Source of the DNA: Gnetum montanum
Lineage: Eukaryota; Streptophyta; Gnetopsida; Gnetales; Gnetaceae
DNA: 64,000 bases
Direction: 5' to 3'
NCBI GenBank assembly: GCA_015680685.1
Contig: MNCI01028380.1
Coordinates: forward strand, 59,425-123,424
The position numbers and the translations under genes are program-made. The notes under the pieces were generated by a model. The model saw only the letters and a program-made list of their open reading frames with translations, was not told where the DNA came from and did not search any database. Positions 28,964 through 40,480 of the stretch are shown here, piece after piece; position 1 is the first letter of the stretch; the number at the start of each line of letters is the position of its first letter.

Positions 28964-29533
28964 TGATGAATTGTAGTTTGCNCATCACTGCAGCATTCAC
29001 TTAGCTTTAATTTTTTTTAATTATTTATTTTTTATTTCTATTTTCTTAGTTAATATTCCTTTTATTGTCATTACTATTCCTATTGCTAACACAGAATGAA
29101 TACGTCTTAATCACAAACATTTAAGTGTAACTATGTGATAACCCAATAGTGTATTAAGTAGTGCTTCAAGTGATGTACGCTTGATAATCCTAGAAGTAGT
29201 ACACGAAGTCCAAGATGTGTACAAATGATTAGGAATGGATGCTCATCACACTTAGGCTAGCTTAGATCATATTTTCCTATTGCTTATTAGCTTAATTCAG
29301 TTATTTCTGATTGTCCTTACGAGTAGCATAGTGGTAGAAATTGCATCATACACCTCACTCTGGACTAAACCGTACGTGACAAGCAAATACTAGTCTAGGT
29401 GGAAAGACAACAAATTGCAATCAATGTATAACTGTCTAAGTGCCACAACTAGTCTGTCTATGGAGTTCGACCGGATCATGCATACACTCTCATATTCATA
29501 TGGTTGAGTGTAGGGGTACCTTGCTAGTCATCA
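28964..29533 (+). repeat. 3' LTR of element A, with its U3 missing at an assembly gap
   Basis: Starts TGATGAATTGTAG and ends AGTCATCA. It is about 280 bp shorter than the 5' LTR: the single N at 28982 replaces the part equivalent to 20595-20876, which holds the motif array and TATA box. The remaining sequence aligns throughout with the 5' LTR. Confidence 0.8.
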
Positions 29534-29538
29534 AAAGG

Positions 29539-30971
29539 TAAATTCACTTGATGCTTTACTTTCATCATTGCCCTCTCATTTGAGCAAGACACTACATGGA
29601 GAGGCTCCTTATCAATATTATTTAGGATTTTTGTGTTATCATTATTATTCTTAGATGATGATGAATTTTCCATATAACACTTTATGCAAGAAAAGTAAAA
29701 ACATTAATAGAAGATTCTATCTCCTTTGTTTTCTCTATTGTTGCTTTTATTTTTAGATCCTTGGCTTGAGCTTACTGTTTTCTATTTTCTATGTCATTTT
29801 TATTTTTCTTATCCTCAACTTTAAAATATTTTATTCTCTCCTATCCTTTATCATGATTTTTTCTATCCTTTACTTTATCTTATTTTTTAATCCTTGACTT
29901 TATTTATTTTTTCTCTCCTTAACTTCTTTGCATTAAAAAAATGTCATTTACAATGACAAAAGTTGCAAAACATAGGAAGATTATAATATATAATTGGCTA
30001 AATGTAAGTCTTCCCATCTTCTTGCAATACAAATTATTTTTTACAATTAAAAAGATTAATTTTAACTAAAAAAAAAAGTCTATGACAACTAAATGGTATG
30101 AAAATAGATTCCATGTACTTAATAAGGCCAAGAAGACTTATAATTTGTTGTTCATCTTTCTGAAAAATCAACAAAATATTAAATAGCTTAATAAAGCATT
30201 GAAATTTAGAATTATTTTCAAAATTGACATTAAAATATGGAGTCTAATTTCAAATCATCAACATTAAATTCTTATATATAAATGACCCTAGATCTAGGGC
30301 ATGCTACACCATTGAAGCATTACCTAATTCAACAAGTAGAAAAAATCAAGAATAATACTTGACATAAGTGACTTGAATGTTGTACTTTTGCATCACATCA
30401 TTTAGCTATGAAATAAAACTCCAATTATACCAAAGGTGACCTAAAATTTGAATAAATACATATCATGATATAAAATTAACAATCAATGACTCATATACAT
30501 CATCAAAATGAATCGAATCAAGCATCTTATTTGCAATGACATTAGTATGAGAAGTTATCATAGATCCTTGCTCACTAACATGTAAAGTTACATTCTTCAA
30601 ACTAAAAATAATTTTAGCATCATTAGAAAAAGTTGAAAGTATTTCAAAATCTCTCATTGAGAAAAAAAATCTAGAGAAACTAATTTTCCTAAAGAAACCT
30701 TAATACCAAAGAAAAAACAAAACTTTGAGATGTAAATTTGAAGTTAATACCTATATTAAAATTATTTCAAGTTCTGATAAATGCTCCTTTCCATCCCAAA
30801 ACCAACTATCCTCCAAACACTCCAATTATAAACAAGTTTTATAAAAGAAATTTTAAAGCCTATGTGATATGATAGATCCAAGAGATCTTAATAAATGTAA
30901 CTTATTGCTATTCCATAAGTAACTAGGCATGAGTAGATTATTTTTAGAGTTTATGATATTGCCTTATTAGT
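29539..30971 (-). pseudogene. Decayed retroelement block homologous to 55480-56920
   Basis: Shares ordered phrases with 55480-56850, including AAGATTATAATAT.TAATT, CTAGGGCATG.TACA..AT.GAAGCATT, and TGACTTGAATGTT followed by TTTTGCAT.ACATCATTT. Read on the minus strand near 29950-29990 it gives MFCNFCHCK.H then KKLRRE, which could be a worn copia-type CCHC knuckle. A clean 64-codon frame lies at 30463-30657 (minus). The class is uncertain; Ty1/copia gag debris is the best guess. Confidence 0.4.
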
Positions 30972-31898
30972 AGATGAATCATTAATAAACAGGTTGTGTC
31001 AATAAGCATGCGTCGATGCACCCCCATTGACATTTCCTCGTTGATGTATGGTTGCATGCATTGACATAGCCCTATCGATGCATAGTTGCATGCATCAACG
31101 TATACACATCAACAATAATGCAAGTGAAGCCTATAAAAATATAAGCACCAATCAAATTTATAACACCTTCATTTCATAGCATAGTGAAGATCATGTAGTT
31201 TGATTTTTCTAGAATTAGAATATTTTCCTCTTAGTACCTACACTGTGAATTCAAGATATTGTATGGATTTGTATTCAAGCATCATGTACCTGAACACATT
31301 GGTGTGAACATTAATAAAGATTAGATTCTTGACATTCATTGCAATAATTGGAATATTTTAACCTTTCTTAATTACACTTTATTTTTAATGCACTTTACTT
31401 TCATAGTCCTAATTAATTAATGCACTTAATCATAAATACATAAGTACAACCCCTTCAAGCATAATGTATTACACTTGGTAATCCCAGTATTGGCCATTTG
31501 GTACATCCAATAATTGTCACTTGGTAACCCAGTAGCATTGATACTAGTTTGGGATGTGTGCAACAAGTAGGAATAGCTACTTATGTTGGGATAGATAGTC
31601 ATTATAATAGCTAATTAGTTAAATAGTTAATTAATAAACCTTTATTTACTCATCTAGCGATTAGGAGAAAATATATAAAAATACCAATAAAAATAAATAT
31701 CTTAAGCCTTAACTGGCATTTAACCATACGTATAGAAAACACAAGCATGAGTTAGGAAGACAATGATCATGCAATCCCTTGATTCATAGTTTAGGAGTAT
31801 GGGCAAACTTAGGAACTACGTTCACGGAATTTGACTAGATCTCTAGTACATGCTTGTGATTTGTATGGTTAGGAATATAAGATACCTATTGCTCATCA
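30972..31898 (+). repeat. 5' LTR of element B
   Basis: About 927 bp, from AGATGAATCA to GCTCATCA. Its U3 has repeated TTGATGYA/TGCATCAA elements (31011, 31039, 31051, 31074 and 31085; the last reads TTGCATGCATCAACG) ahead of CCTATAAAAATA at 31130. It lacks the GATATCG array of elements A, C and E. It differs from its 3' partner mostly by transitions. Confidence 0.9.
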
Positions 31899-31899
31899 T

Positions 31900-31918
31900 T
31901 GGTGCCATTATTGAGGAT
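31900..31918 (+). other. Primer-binding site of element B
   Basis: TGGTGCCATTATTGAGG one base inside the 5' LTR, a worn version of the tRNA-Asp complement. Confidence 0.75.
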
Positions 31919-32068
31919 GTAGTTTGGCTAAGTGTGCTAAGTAGAAATAGACTATGAAGTGATACAAAGATTTTGTAAATATCATACAACAACCAACCAT
32001 TATCTAATTAGGAAAATAATTAAGGCTATAAAACACCTAAAAGCACACTATTTTTCTCTACAACTAAT

Positions 32069-34240
32069 ATGGCTTCTTCTCACAGGGACAAATATCCACC
32101 ACACATTGGAGAATCCAATCAATAGCAAGAGGTGCTAAAGAAGCCCCAACAACTTAGGGTTGTCTATACCCATCTAGATCCCTACAATCTAAATTTCACT
32201 TCCATCCTACCTCAAGATGAACAATTGCACTAGAGAGACATGGAAGGCAACATTATGTTGCCTCCCAATCGATCTATTCTTGCCATGATAATGACCAAGA
32301 AAGATCAGCAAATGGAAGCATGTTATGAGGCCTCTAAGGGTAAGAGTATCCCAATGCAATTATTCTTATAGTAGCACAAATATGATGAGGACTTCTCTTC
32401 TAGCCAATTCCAATACATAGATTCCCCTTCTTTCTATGATGAGGAGACCATTAACCAAAGGTTATAGTCAACATTGGATAACCTTAATAATGGAAAGACT
32501 AGGTCTCAAGATCAGGAAGGATCATGAGACAAAAATCCTAGTCATTCATCTAAGGGCAAGAAGAACAATAACCAAAAGGACAAAGAAAAGCAAATGGATC
32601 AGGGTTGGGACTAAAGGAGGACTACTAGACATCATTCTCTTGGCTCTCCTTCTTCTTCCCCCTCAATGTCCTCTTCATCCTCAAACTCTAATAAGAGGAT
32701 CTGAGGCCATGACAAGAGGAAAAATAATCAAGATTAGAATGGAGATGAATGAAAAGATAGAGAGGAATGTAGATCCCATCAGGATGATCAAGATCAAGGT
32801 CAAAGGTAGTCATAAGAGGGAGAGGAACGTCATAGAGACCAAAGGCATAACATAACTCATCATAAACATCATGGCCATGAAAGGGGCCACCGTGATCATC
32901 ATGACTATGATGAGCCTTTGCTAGCTACTAGAAACATGTTTAATATTTTAGAGGTAATGAGAATTCCTACTAGGCACTTGAAAGATAGCAGGATCAAAAA
33001 GTTGGATATGAAAAATATCCCCAGATTTAAAGGGGGATATAATTCAAATTCTAAAAATCATCTCTAAGTATTTCATGATGCCTATGCCTTGCAAATCAGG
33101 ATGATCAAGATCAAGGTCCAAGGTAGTCATAAGAGGGAGAGGAATGTCATAGAGACCAAAGGCATAACATAACTCATCATAAACATCATGGTCATGAAAG
33201 GGGCCACCATGATCATCATGACTATGATGAGCCTTTGCTAGCTACTAGAAACATGTTTAATATTTTAGAGGTAATGAGAATTCCTACTAAGCACTTGAAA
33301 GATAGCAGGATCAAAAAGCTGGATATGAAAAATATCCCTAGATTTAAAGGGGGATATAATTCAAATTCTCAAAATCATCTCCAAGTCTTTCATGATTCCT
33401 ATGCCTTGCAAAATAGAGAGAATGAATAGTAGAAGCTGAAACTATTCCCAAGGATACTCATTAAAGAAGCTAAAAGCTGGTGTTAATCCTTGAAGCTGGA
33501 GTCCATTTGTCAATGAAGTACTATGTTAAAATATTTTATTGAAAAATACCAAATGTACTCCAAAGTATCCAACTTGTGAAGGTAGATCCAAGGATGCAAA
33601 TAGAAAAATCACAAATCCTTGGATGCAACCCCAGGCAAGTACTATTCTTGATTACACCTATGCCTAGGTCATGGATACTTTTAAAGGAAACAACTTCATC
33701 ATATTGTAGATGGACTAAGAAACAAGATAAGAAAAACCCTTGGGATATACATCCAAGAAAGACTTTCTAAGATGTGGGTCCATCAAATCCAAAGGTTGAT
33801 TGAAAAAGTAATCAAAGAAGAAGGGAAGCCAAAGAAATGAGAAAGTGTAGAAGTGTATAACAGGGATCCTTCCATTTGCAAATGGAAGATACGTTTCTGT
33901 GACTCATAGGGGGAGGCATTACTTGATGAAGTAGTGCAAAGGAAAACCTTGCTGATACAAAAATTTTTCACTAAAATATTGGCTACGGTGGATAAAATGT
34001 GAGACTCCTTAGATGAGAAGTTTTGAACTACTCTAAAAATTGTAGAGGAAACAAAGGATCAAGGGAGTAGCTATAAAGATAGAAGAAAAAAAAAAGGATA
34101 AAAAATAGTGTTGTTATCAGAAAAAGGGTAAAGTTGCAATAGTTGAAGAGGTTGTAAGTTCTAAAAAAAATGATGATTCCTCTAAAATTTACCAATATGA
34201 ACATCCTAAGGGATGTTGCCTAGTGCTGTCACATTTGTGT
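32069..34240 (+). pseudogene. Element B gag, with internal tandem duplication
   Basis: Starts MASSHRDKYPPHIGES and continues with NFTSILPQDEQLH and MEGNIMLPPNRSILAM, matching gags of D and E. A charged, His/Asp/Arg/Lys-rich stretch (32560-32920) precedes DEPLLATRNMFNILEVMRIP and IPRFKGGYNSNSQNHLQVF. The segment 32781-33097 is duplicated in tandem at 33098-33414. The gag core continues to about 33800. A degraded zinc knuckle (YQYEHPKGCC, about 34190-34220) has lost its leading Cys residues. In-frame stops are mostly TAG at Gln sites. Confidence 0.8.
32781..33414 (+). repeat. 317 bp tandem duplication inside element B gag
   Basis: Both units start AGGATGATCAAGATCAAGGT (32781 and 33098). I count about 11 differences, mainly C/T and G/A. 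The unit length is not a multiple of three, so the duplication itself would break gag. Confidence 0.9.
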
Positions 34241-37200
34241 TAAATTCCAAATTTGCAAAATGGCAAATACCTAGGTAGTTGCCTTACCCACAAGGTAACT
34301 ATAGGTAACAATTCCACCAATCAACATATTATCCAAGTGGAGTACCTCCTCAACCTCAAGAGTAGTATTAATAGTGGCAACACCCATAGTTATGGGGAAT
34401 GCCACCATCACAGCAATAGTACCATTATAGGTAGCTAGACCCTTATGAATATTATGTCCAATAGCTTGTATCCCCTCATGATTCATCGAACCATGCTTCC
34501 TTCTCTTACGACTACTACCCTTCAAAATATTACAAAGTACCTTTTCCAAGAGGACTCTCTTTTTCCTTTCCATCCTCCATATCCCTTAATAGCTCATGCA
34601 CTAACCACAACCACAACCTTACCACTTGCTCCATCCATGCAAGGTGAAATTTTGTCATAGCCATAGTAGAGAAACATCGCGAGGGTGATAAATTTACAAC
34701 CAGATATCCATCTGAGTGGTTTTGAACTTAAACCTTGTAAGATACTATTCTTTAGAACTAGTAGCCTCACAAAATCCTTGCAAGCAGCTGTGGCTGTTAA
34801 CCTTGTCATTTCTACCTCTAAAAGTATCATCGAGCTACCTTCGAAACAAAAGATCTTCAACATCCATACCATTATGTTGACCCATGCGGTCATAGATTAG
34901 ATAAAGGTTGGCCACCTTTCTAGTAAATGATTTGATCTTAAGAGTCCCCTCATTTATTTACAAATTGCAGGGAATGAACCATGTAAAGCTCTCTTGGACT
35001 CAGGTTTTGGGATGAACTTAATATCTTAAGAAATGTATAAGATATGGAACCTACCTCTTCTTAAGAAGAGCAATATCAAACTTGATCTGGCAGATTAGTC
35101 CATTACTGTTCCTCTAGGAATCGTGAAGGACATTGTGACCATCATCTGTGAGTGGTCCTACCATGAAAATTTCCTTGTGATTCATGTGAAGAATTGCAAA
35201 GGGAACTTCCATATCATTATGGAGAGGGCATGGTTGAGTACTATAGATGCCAAAATGGGAATTTTAAACCTTTCCTTGGAAATCTTCAAGGAAAATGAAT
35301 TTGGAAAAGTGGTGAAGAAAAGGGTCTCTTGCATCGTGTATAGTGACACAAGGTGCCATTACATGTAGAGAATATGAATGATCAAAGATACATCTATCTA
35401 AGCATGTAATTAGTTTGCTGAATTAACAATTACTTAGAAGTGCCTATATGCAATAGCCACAAAGCAAGAAGGACCTAGTGGCTAATATTAGATCACCAAG
35501 TTAAATCTACAATGTGCATGAAACCATCAAAAAGCCTCATAAGTGCCTACATTAAAAGCATGAATGAAATGAAACAATTCTATCACCAAATCTCCCATAC
35601 ACAAAGTGAAATAGATTAGGGAGAGTTGAAGATCCTTGATGCCTTTAAGTAAGGATCACTAGAACTAAAAGGCATATTGACAACTATGGCATATGCTTTT
35701 CTTAATAATGGTAAGCCAACAATTATCAATGCTAGCCTTTCTCCAAATTAGAAACATAAGCTATTAAAGATGATGAACAAATGGCTAATAGCCTTTGCTT
35801 AATTATATCATGAATTTACTAGAATAGATACATGGATATGTTATCACCACATCTATATAGACTCTTCCATTAAGTTGAAAAGATAATCATAGAGAAGATT
35901 GAATCCAAAACTTAAACAAGTTGTCAAGGAGGAGGTTGAATAACTTTTCAAGGCTGGGTTCATCTATGTAGTTGTAGATAAGAAATGGGTTAGTTCACTC
36001 ATTATTGTATCCAAGAAAGGAGAAAAATGAAGAGTTTTCATAGATTTTTGGCTATTGAACATGAAAACTTTCAAGGATCACTTTTTGTTACCATTTTTTG
36101 ACCAAGTGTTGCATACCATAGTAGGACATTGTTATTACAGCTTTCTAGATGGTTATAGTAGCTATAACCATATCTAGATTGCATCTAAGGACTAGGCCAA
36201 GGCCACATTCATAAGTCTCTGGGGAACATTTACATACATAAAGATGTGCTTTAACATGTGTAATTCCCCTACTATATTCTAACATATGATGCCTAATATC
36301 TTCTAACAACAAATTAGTAGTGGGATATAAGTCTTAATGGATGACTTTTTTTTCTATGATGCCACATTTGAGTAAGCCTTGGACCATATAAAGTAAGCAC
36401 TTCAATGATATGTAGAGACTAGCTTGAAGCTCAACTTGCAGAAAAACCATCTAATGGCCTAAGAAGGCATTGTATTAGGGCATACAATTTCAAGCAAAGG
36501 GATTGAGGTGGACCCAAAAAAATTATGGTTCATTCAAGGAATCACTAGGCAACCTGAAATAGTGAAAGATTTAAGGTTATTCCATGGCCACACTAGTTAG
36601 TATTGGCATTTTATCGAGAACATCTCGAAAATTGCTAAACCATTGATGGAACTAATAAAGAAGAATGCATCTTTCACTTGGACTAGGAAATGCAAGATGA
36701 CATTCTAGAAATTAATAGAAGTTCATAGAAACTCCTATTCTACATGTTCTAGATTAGTCTAGACTATTTCACATCATGATAGATGCATTCAATTATGCTT
36801 TGTGGGTTGTGCTTACATAATTGGATAATCATAAACATCCTTACTACATTCATTGTACAATTAGAAGCATTATGGGAGCATAATTGAACTACACCACCAT
36901 AGAGAATGAGCTCATGATGGTGTTTTATGCCTTAGAAAAGTTCAACCACTATGTGCTTACATGTTAAGTTTTTGTTCACATGGATCATAATGCCATTAGG
37001 TTCCTCATGAAGAAGCCAACAATGATCCCTTGTATCATATGGTGGCTAGTAATTCTACAAGAGTTTGATCTCATAATGGTGGATAAAAAGGGAACAGAGA
37101 ACATGGTTGTTAACTACTTGTCTCAATTACAATGGGACAAAAAAAAAAGAGGGAGAACTTTTATTTGACCAATTTCTAGATGAACTCCTCTTTGTAAAAG

Positions 37201-38170
37201 TTGTTGAAGTGCAAAGACCCAAAGGTTTCAATTGGTATGATAAATTTCTATCTTATCTACTCACTTAGGAGATGCCTCACAAATGGGATAGTAGGAAAAA
37301 ATAACAATTTCTTTACCAAGACAAATACTACATAGAAGTCAAGGGAAACCTTTACAAGGTGTGTAGAGATGGCTTGGTACAATTATGCATACCCAATGAC
37401 AATCAACTTTGAGTCATCCATGATGCTTATGAAAGTCCTTGTGGGGGCCATTATGCAAGAAGAAGGATAACCATCAAAATCCTCATGACAAAATATTATT
37501 AGCCAACAACCTTCAAGAACATCCATTAATTCTTCCATTCATGTTAAAGATGCCAAATAGATGGAGGGATGATAGCATGGATGGAAGGATCCAAATAGTG
37601 GATCCAATCACCTGAGCCTTTTAATCTTTGGGTCATTGGCTTCATGGGGCCCATCAACACCATGTCCAATGGAAAGGCATATATCATTATAGTAGTTTAC
37701 TACTACATCAAATGGATTGAAGCTACCACTGTCATTGATGGTTCATCTTCCACAGTAGAATGGTTTGTACAAAAAAGTGTGGTAAATAGGTTTGGTATGC
37801 CAAGGATACTAATTTTTAACAATAGAACTTATTTTATAGGTTCTATCTTCAAAAAATTAATGTAACACCTAGGGATGCAACACAAATTAATAACTTCCTA
37901 TCACCCTTAAGATAACGGTCAAGCAAGGGTCACTAATAGGAAAATAACTAGGATACTAACATGTACTATTTGTAGATATATGAAATACTGGATCATAAAG
38001 CTCAATGATGTTCTCTTGGCTTTCCGATCAACTTGAAAACTTCCTATCAGTTATTCCCCCTATGAGTTGGTGTACAAAAAGCTACCAATACTCCCAATTC
38101 AAACAAGACTCTATACACTTTCAATGGCTTGTAAACTTGACCTCAATCTGAGTCTAGCACAAAAAGAATG
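34241..38170 (+). pseudogene. Element B pol: protease, reverse transcriptase, RNase H, integrase
   Basis: Protease: EPCKALLDSG with the catalytic DSG intact (34991-35005), then MERAWLSTIDAKMGILNLSL. Reverse transcriptase (about 35900-36700): GFIYVVVDKKWVSSLIIVSK, VLMDDFFFYD with the catalytic MDD box at 36331-36345, LNLQKNHLMA and VLGHTISSKGIEVDP. RNase H: NELMMVFYALEKFNHY and QEFDLIMVDKKGTENMVVN (to about 37130). Integrase: HDAYESPCGGH and a partial CxxC of the zinc finger, then GFMGPINT, YIKWIEA and NRFGMPRI; all three DDE positions are replaced. Gln and Trp codons are repeatedly TAG or TAA. The domain order RT-RH-INT is that of Ty3/gypsy. Confidence 0.88.
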
Positions 38171-40012
38171 ATTGATAACATTAAGCATGCTAGATGATAA
38201 TTGACAAGTAGTATTGTTAATGTATGAAGTACATAAGGCACACACCAAACAACACCATGACTCATGTATAAGGAAAGTTAAGTTCTAACTAAGAGATATG
38301 GATCTTTACTGGAACCCCATGCTTGACCGCAATAGAAAAAATTTCAAACACTATGAGAAGTATCTTAGATCATTCATACAACTTTTCCTTCTAGGTCCAT
38401 GATGATTTACCATCTTTCCAACCCAGAAAAATGACTATTAGTCAACACTTAACAAGTGAAACCTTTTCTAGAATCAAGGATAACCAGTAACGTAAACATC
38501 TCAACTAATGGACAAGCATGTTCTATCTTTCAAATCACCTCATTCTAACTTAGTCGTGGGGGAGCTAGTCACCCATGTTAAGATTCTATGATGGCTATCC
38601 ACTTTTTTAAAATTTTTTATTTTATACCATTTTTATATATGTTTTTCATTTTTCTTGAATATTTTCTAATATATATATATAATCTTGTTTTTTTATTATA
38701 TTAAGTGTTAGTTTGTCTTATTTTATTTTATTTTAAGAGAAATATTGAGTTTTTTCTATCAGTGCTGTTGCTTTTGGAAAAGTTCATTAATGTTGTGATT
38801 GAGCATTAAATGGTTAGATTTCATCTTGGGGTTATGTCCTCTATTAATGAATTATTAGTTTTCTAATGATATTAGGTAGTAATTCCATAACATCCATCCA
38901 TTCCATTAAGACTATATGAGGCTTTTTATCCTGAAAGCATGAGGTTCTTACATGGGTAAAATTACAAGTAATCCATGGTCTTGATGCCTAACAGAAGTGG
39001 AATGGACCAAGTGAAATGCACAAGGGTGTGAATTCAAAGGGATTTGTCATATTTTATCCCCAACTTTCCTATTAAGTTTATGGGCTTTCTTAGTGGTCTC
39101 TTTAACTCCTACTATCAACCATAATAGGAAGCATGTATTTGCATGGATTGGTTCATGTGGAAAAAAATGACAAAAAAAGGAAATTTAAAGCATATCCATT
39201 AGACATAATAATGTGCTGCAAGTACTAGTTATGGGGCTAGAAAGGCATGTTATCCATGCTTAAAGGCACCCCTCTAACTAAGGCCCTTTCTATATTTCTA
39301 GTTCTCTTTTCTTCTTCTCTTGGAGTGGCATTTGTCCTTTAGGGGCCATGAATTCTTGATGGTTGAATGGTTAGAATATGCTAATGTGAAGTTACTGAAT
39401 GTGGATGGAGTTAGTCGTAATCAAAGATGGGATAGTATCAAATCGTCTTAAACACAAATTTCACAAGGACTTCATGTGACCAGGATGTGATTCTCTTATG
39501 AATCTCTCTCTCTTCCATCATTCTACATACATCATTGACCACCTCACTACCTCATATCATGGTCAATTTGTATGTCTATTTTGGTATGGCATAATCCTCA
39601 ATGATCTTTGATGTGAATTCAAATTTTAGCTTTACATGACCATAAATCATCTTTGGTGCCTACAGACTCTTGGTAATGAGAGCATGCAAGGGTATCATTA
39701 GCATGAGCCTACTTTAGGGAGGATCCACTTATGTGTCCTTGAATCTTAATAAGCTAACCTTCCTATCCCTTAGTCATTTTGTGATCAATCCCATCACTAC
39801 ATCTCTTGAACATCTATTTTGTACTCTTTTGACGTCCTTAATTCATCCTCCTATAATTTAACTTAATCTCATTTTTCTAATTAATTACTTTAATTTAATA
39901 TCCTCTTCCATGTTTTGCAATACTTCTCTACTTTCCTGGCTTCCTTTAGGCTCTTGTTTCATCCTCAAACTCTTTCAAAATTCTTAATTTTTTAAGGTGG
40001 AAAATTGGTTCA
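38171..40012 (+). other. Non-coding block between pol and the ORF2 promoter of element B
   Basis: Resembles 48570-49945 in C in order and phrase content: ATAACATCCATCCATTC, GAGGTTCTTAC, AAGGGTGTGAATTCAAAGG, ATGTGCTGCAAG, and CATGAGCCTACTTTAGGGAGGATCCACTT. There is no long open frame. Confidence 0.5.
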
Positions 40013-40084
40013 AATAGTTGTGTCAATGCATCCACATTGATGTAGTTGAATATGTTGATGCAACATAAAAATACTATATATAGG
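40013..40084 (+). promoter_or_regulatory. Internal promoter of element B upstream of ORF2
   Basis: TGTCAATGCATCC (40021), CATTGATGTAG (40035) and GTTGATGCAAC (40054) precede TATATATA (40075-40082). These are the same TTGATGCA-type elements found in this element's own LTR U3, not the GATATCG type of A and C. The function is inferred from this parallel. Confidence 0.55.
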
Positions 40085-40480
40085 CATGGTACTTAGCTAA
40101 ATTTTCACCATTTGCTTTCAAATGAGTGAGGAGCTTTTGCATTTTTCAAAGCCTAGAGACCTTCCAAGCACTCTAACTTTCTAACTACTCCATTGATTCA
40201 CCTCATTCTTCGATCCCCTAGCTACTAGAGGCAAGGTTTATGTTGTGGGTGCCACAAACCTTAGGTTTATGATACTTAAAATAATACTAAAATACTCATC
40301 CTAAATGGGGTTAAAACACATAAGCAAACTTTGTAGTTGATGATTACAATAATATTAAAATAACAAACCCATAAAGATCATAAACAAACCCAAGTGTAAC
40401 CTAATCTAATAAGAAAGGTATTAGAGGAACTAAGGGTTATAAATTAAAATGCTAATGTAGGGTTACATTTATGATCATAA

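Larger units (their letters stand above)
20578..29533 (+). mobile_element. Element A: non-autonomous gypsy-like LTR retrotransposon (gag + ORF2, no pol)
   Basis: About 9 kb between LTRs, flanked by AAAGG at 20573-20577 and 29534-29538, a likely 5 bp target duplication. Order: 5' LTR, primer site, gag (21560-23926), a non-coding block of 1.4 kb, internal promoter (25376-25467), leader intron, ORF2 (25981-28786), polypurine tract TTGTGGGGGA (28954-28963), 3' LTR. No protease, reverse transcriptase, RNase H or integrase motif appears in any frame between gag and ORF2. Element C has the same structure, and B supplies the missing pol in the same relative position. Confidence 0.85.

Noticed and set aside
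32436-32855. 139-codon open frame rich in Arg, Lys and Ile, looking like a basic host protein
   Set aside because: It is an out-of-frame reading of the charged region of element B gag; the true frame gives the gag sequence shared with D and E.
35900-38170. Stop codon reassignment (TAG and TAA read as Gln) in pol
   Set aside because: Frameshifts and lost catalytic residues accompany the stops and the host gene IDI uses TAG as its stop; decay by deamination explains the pattern.
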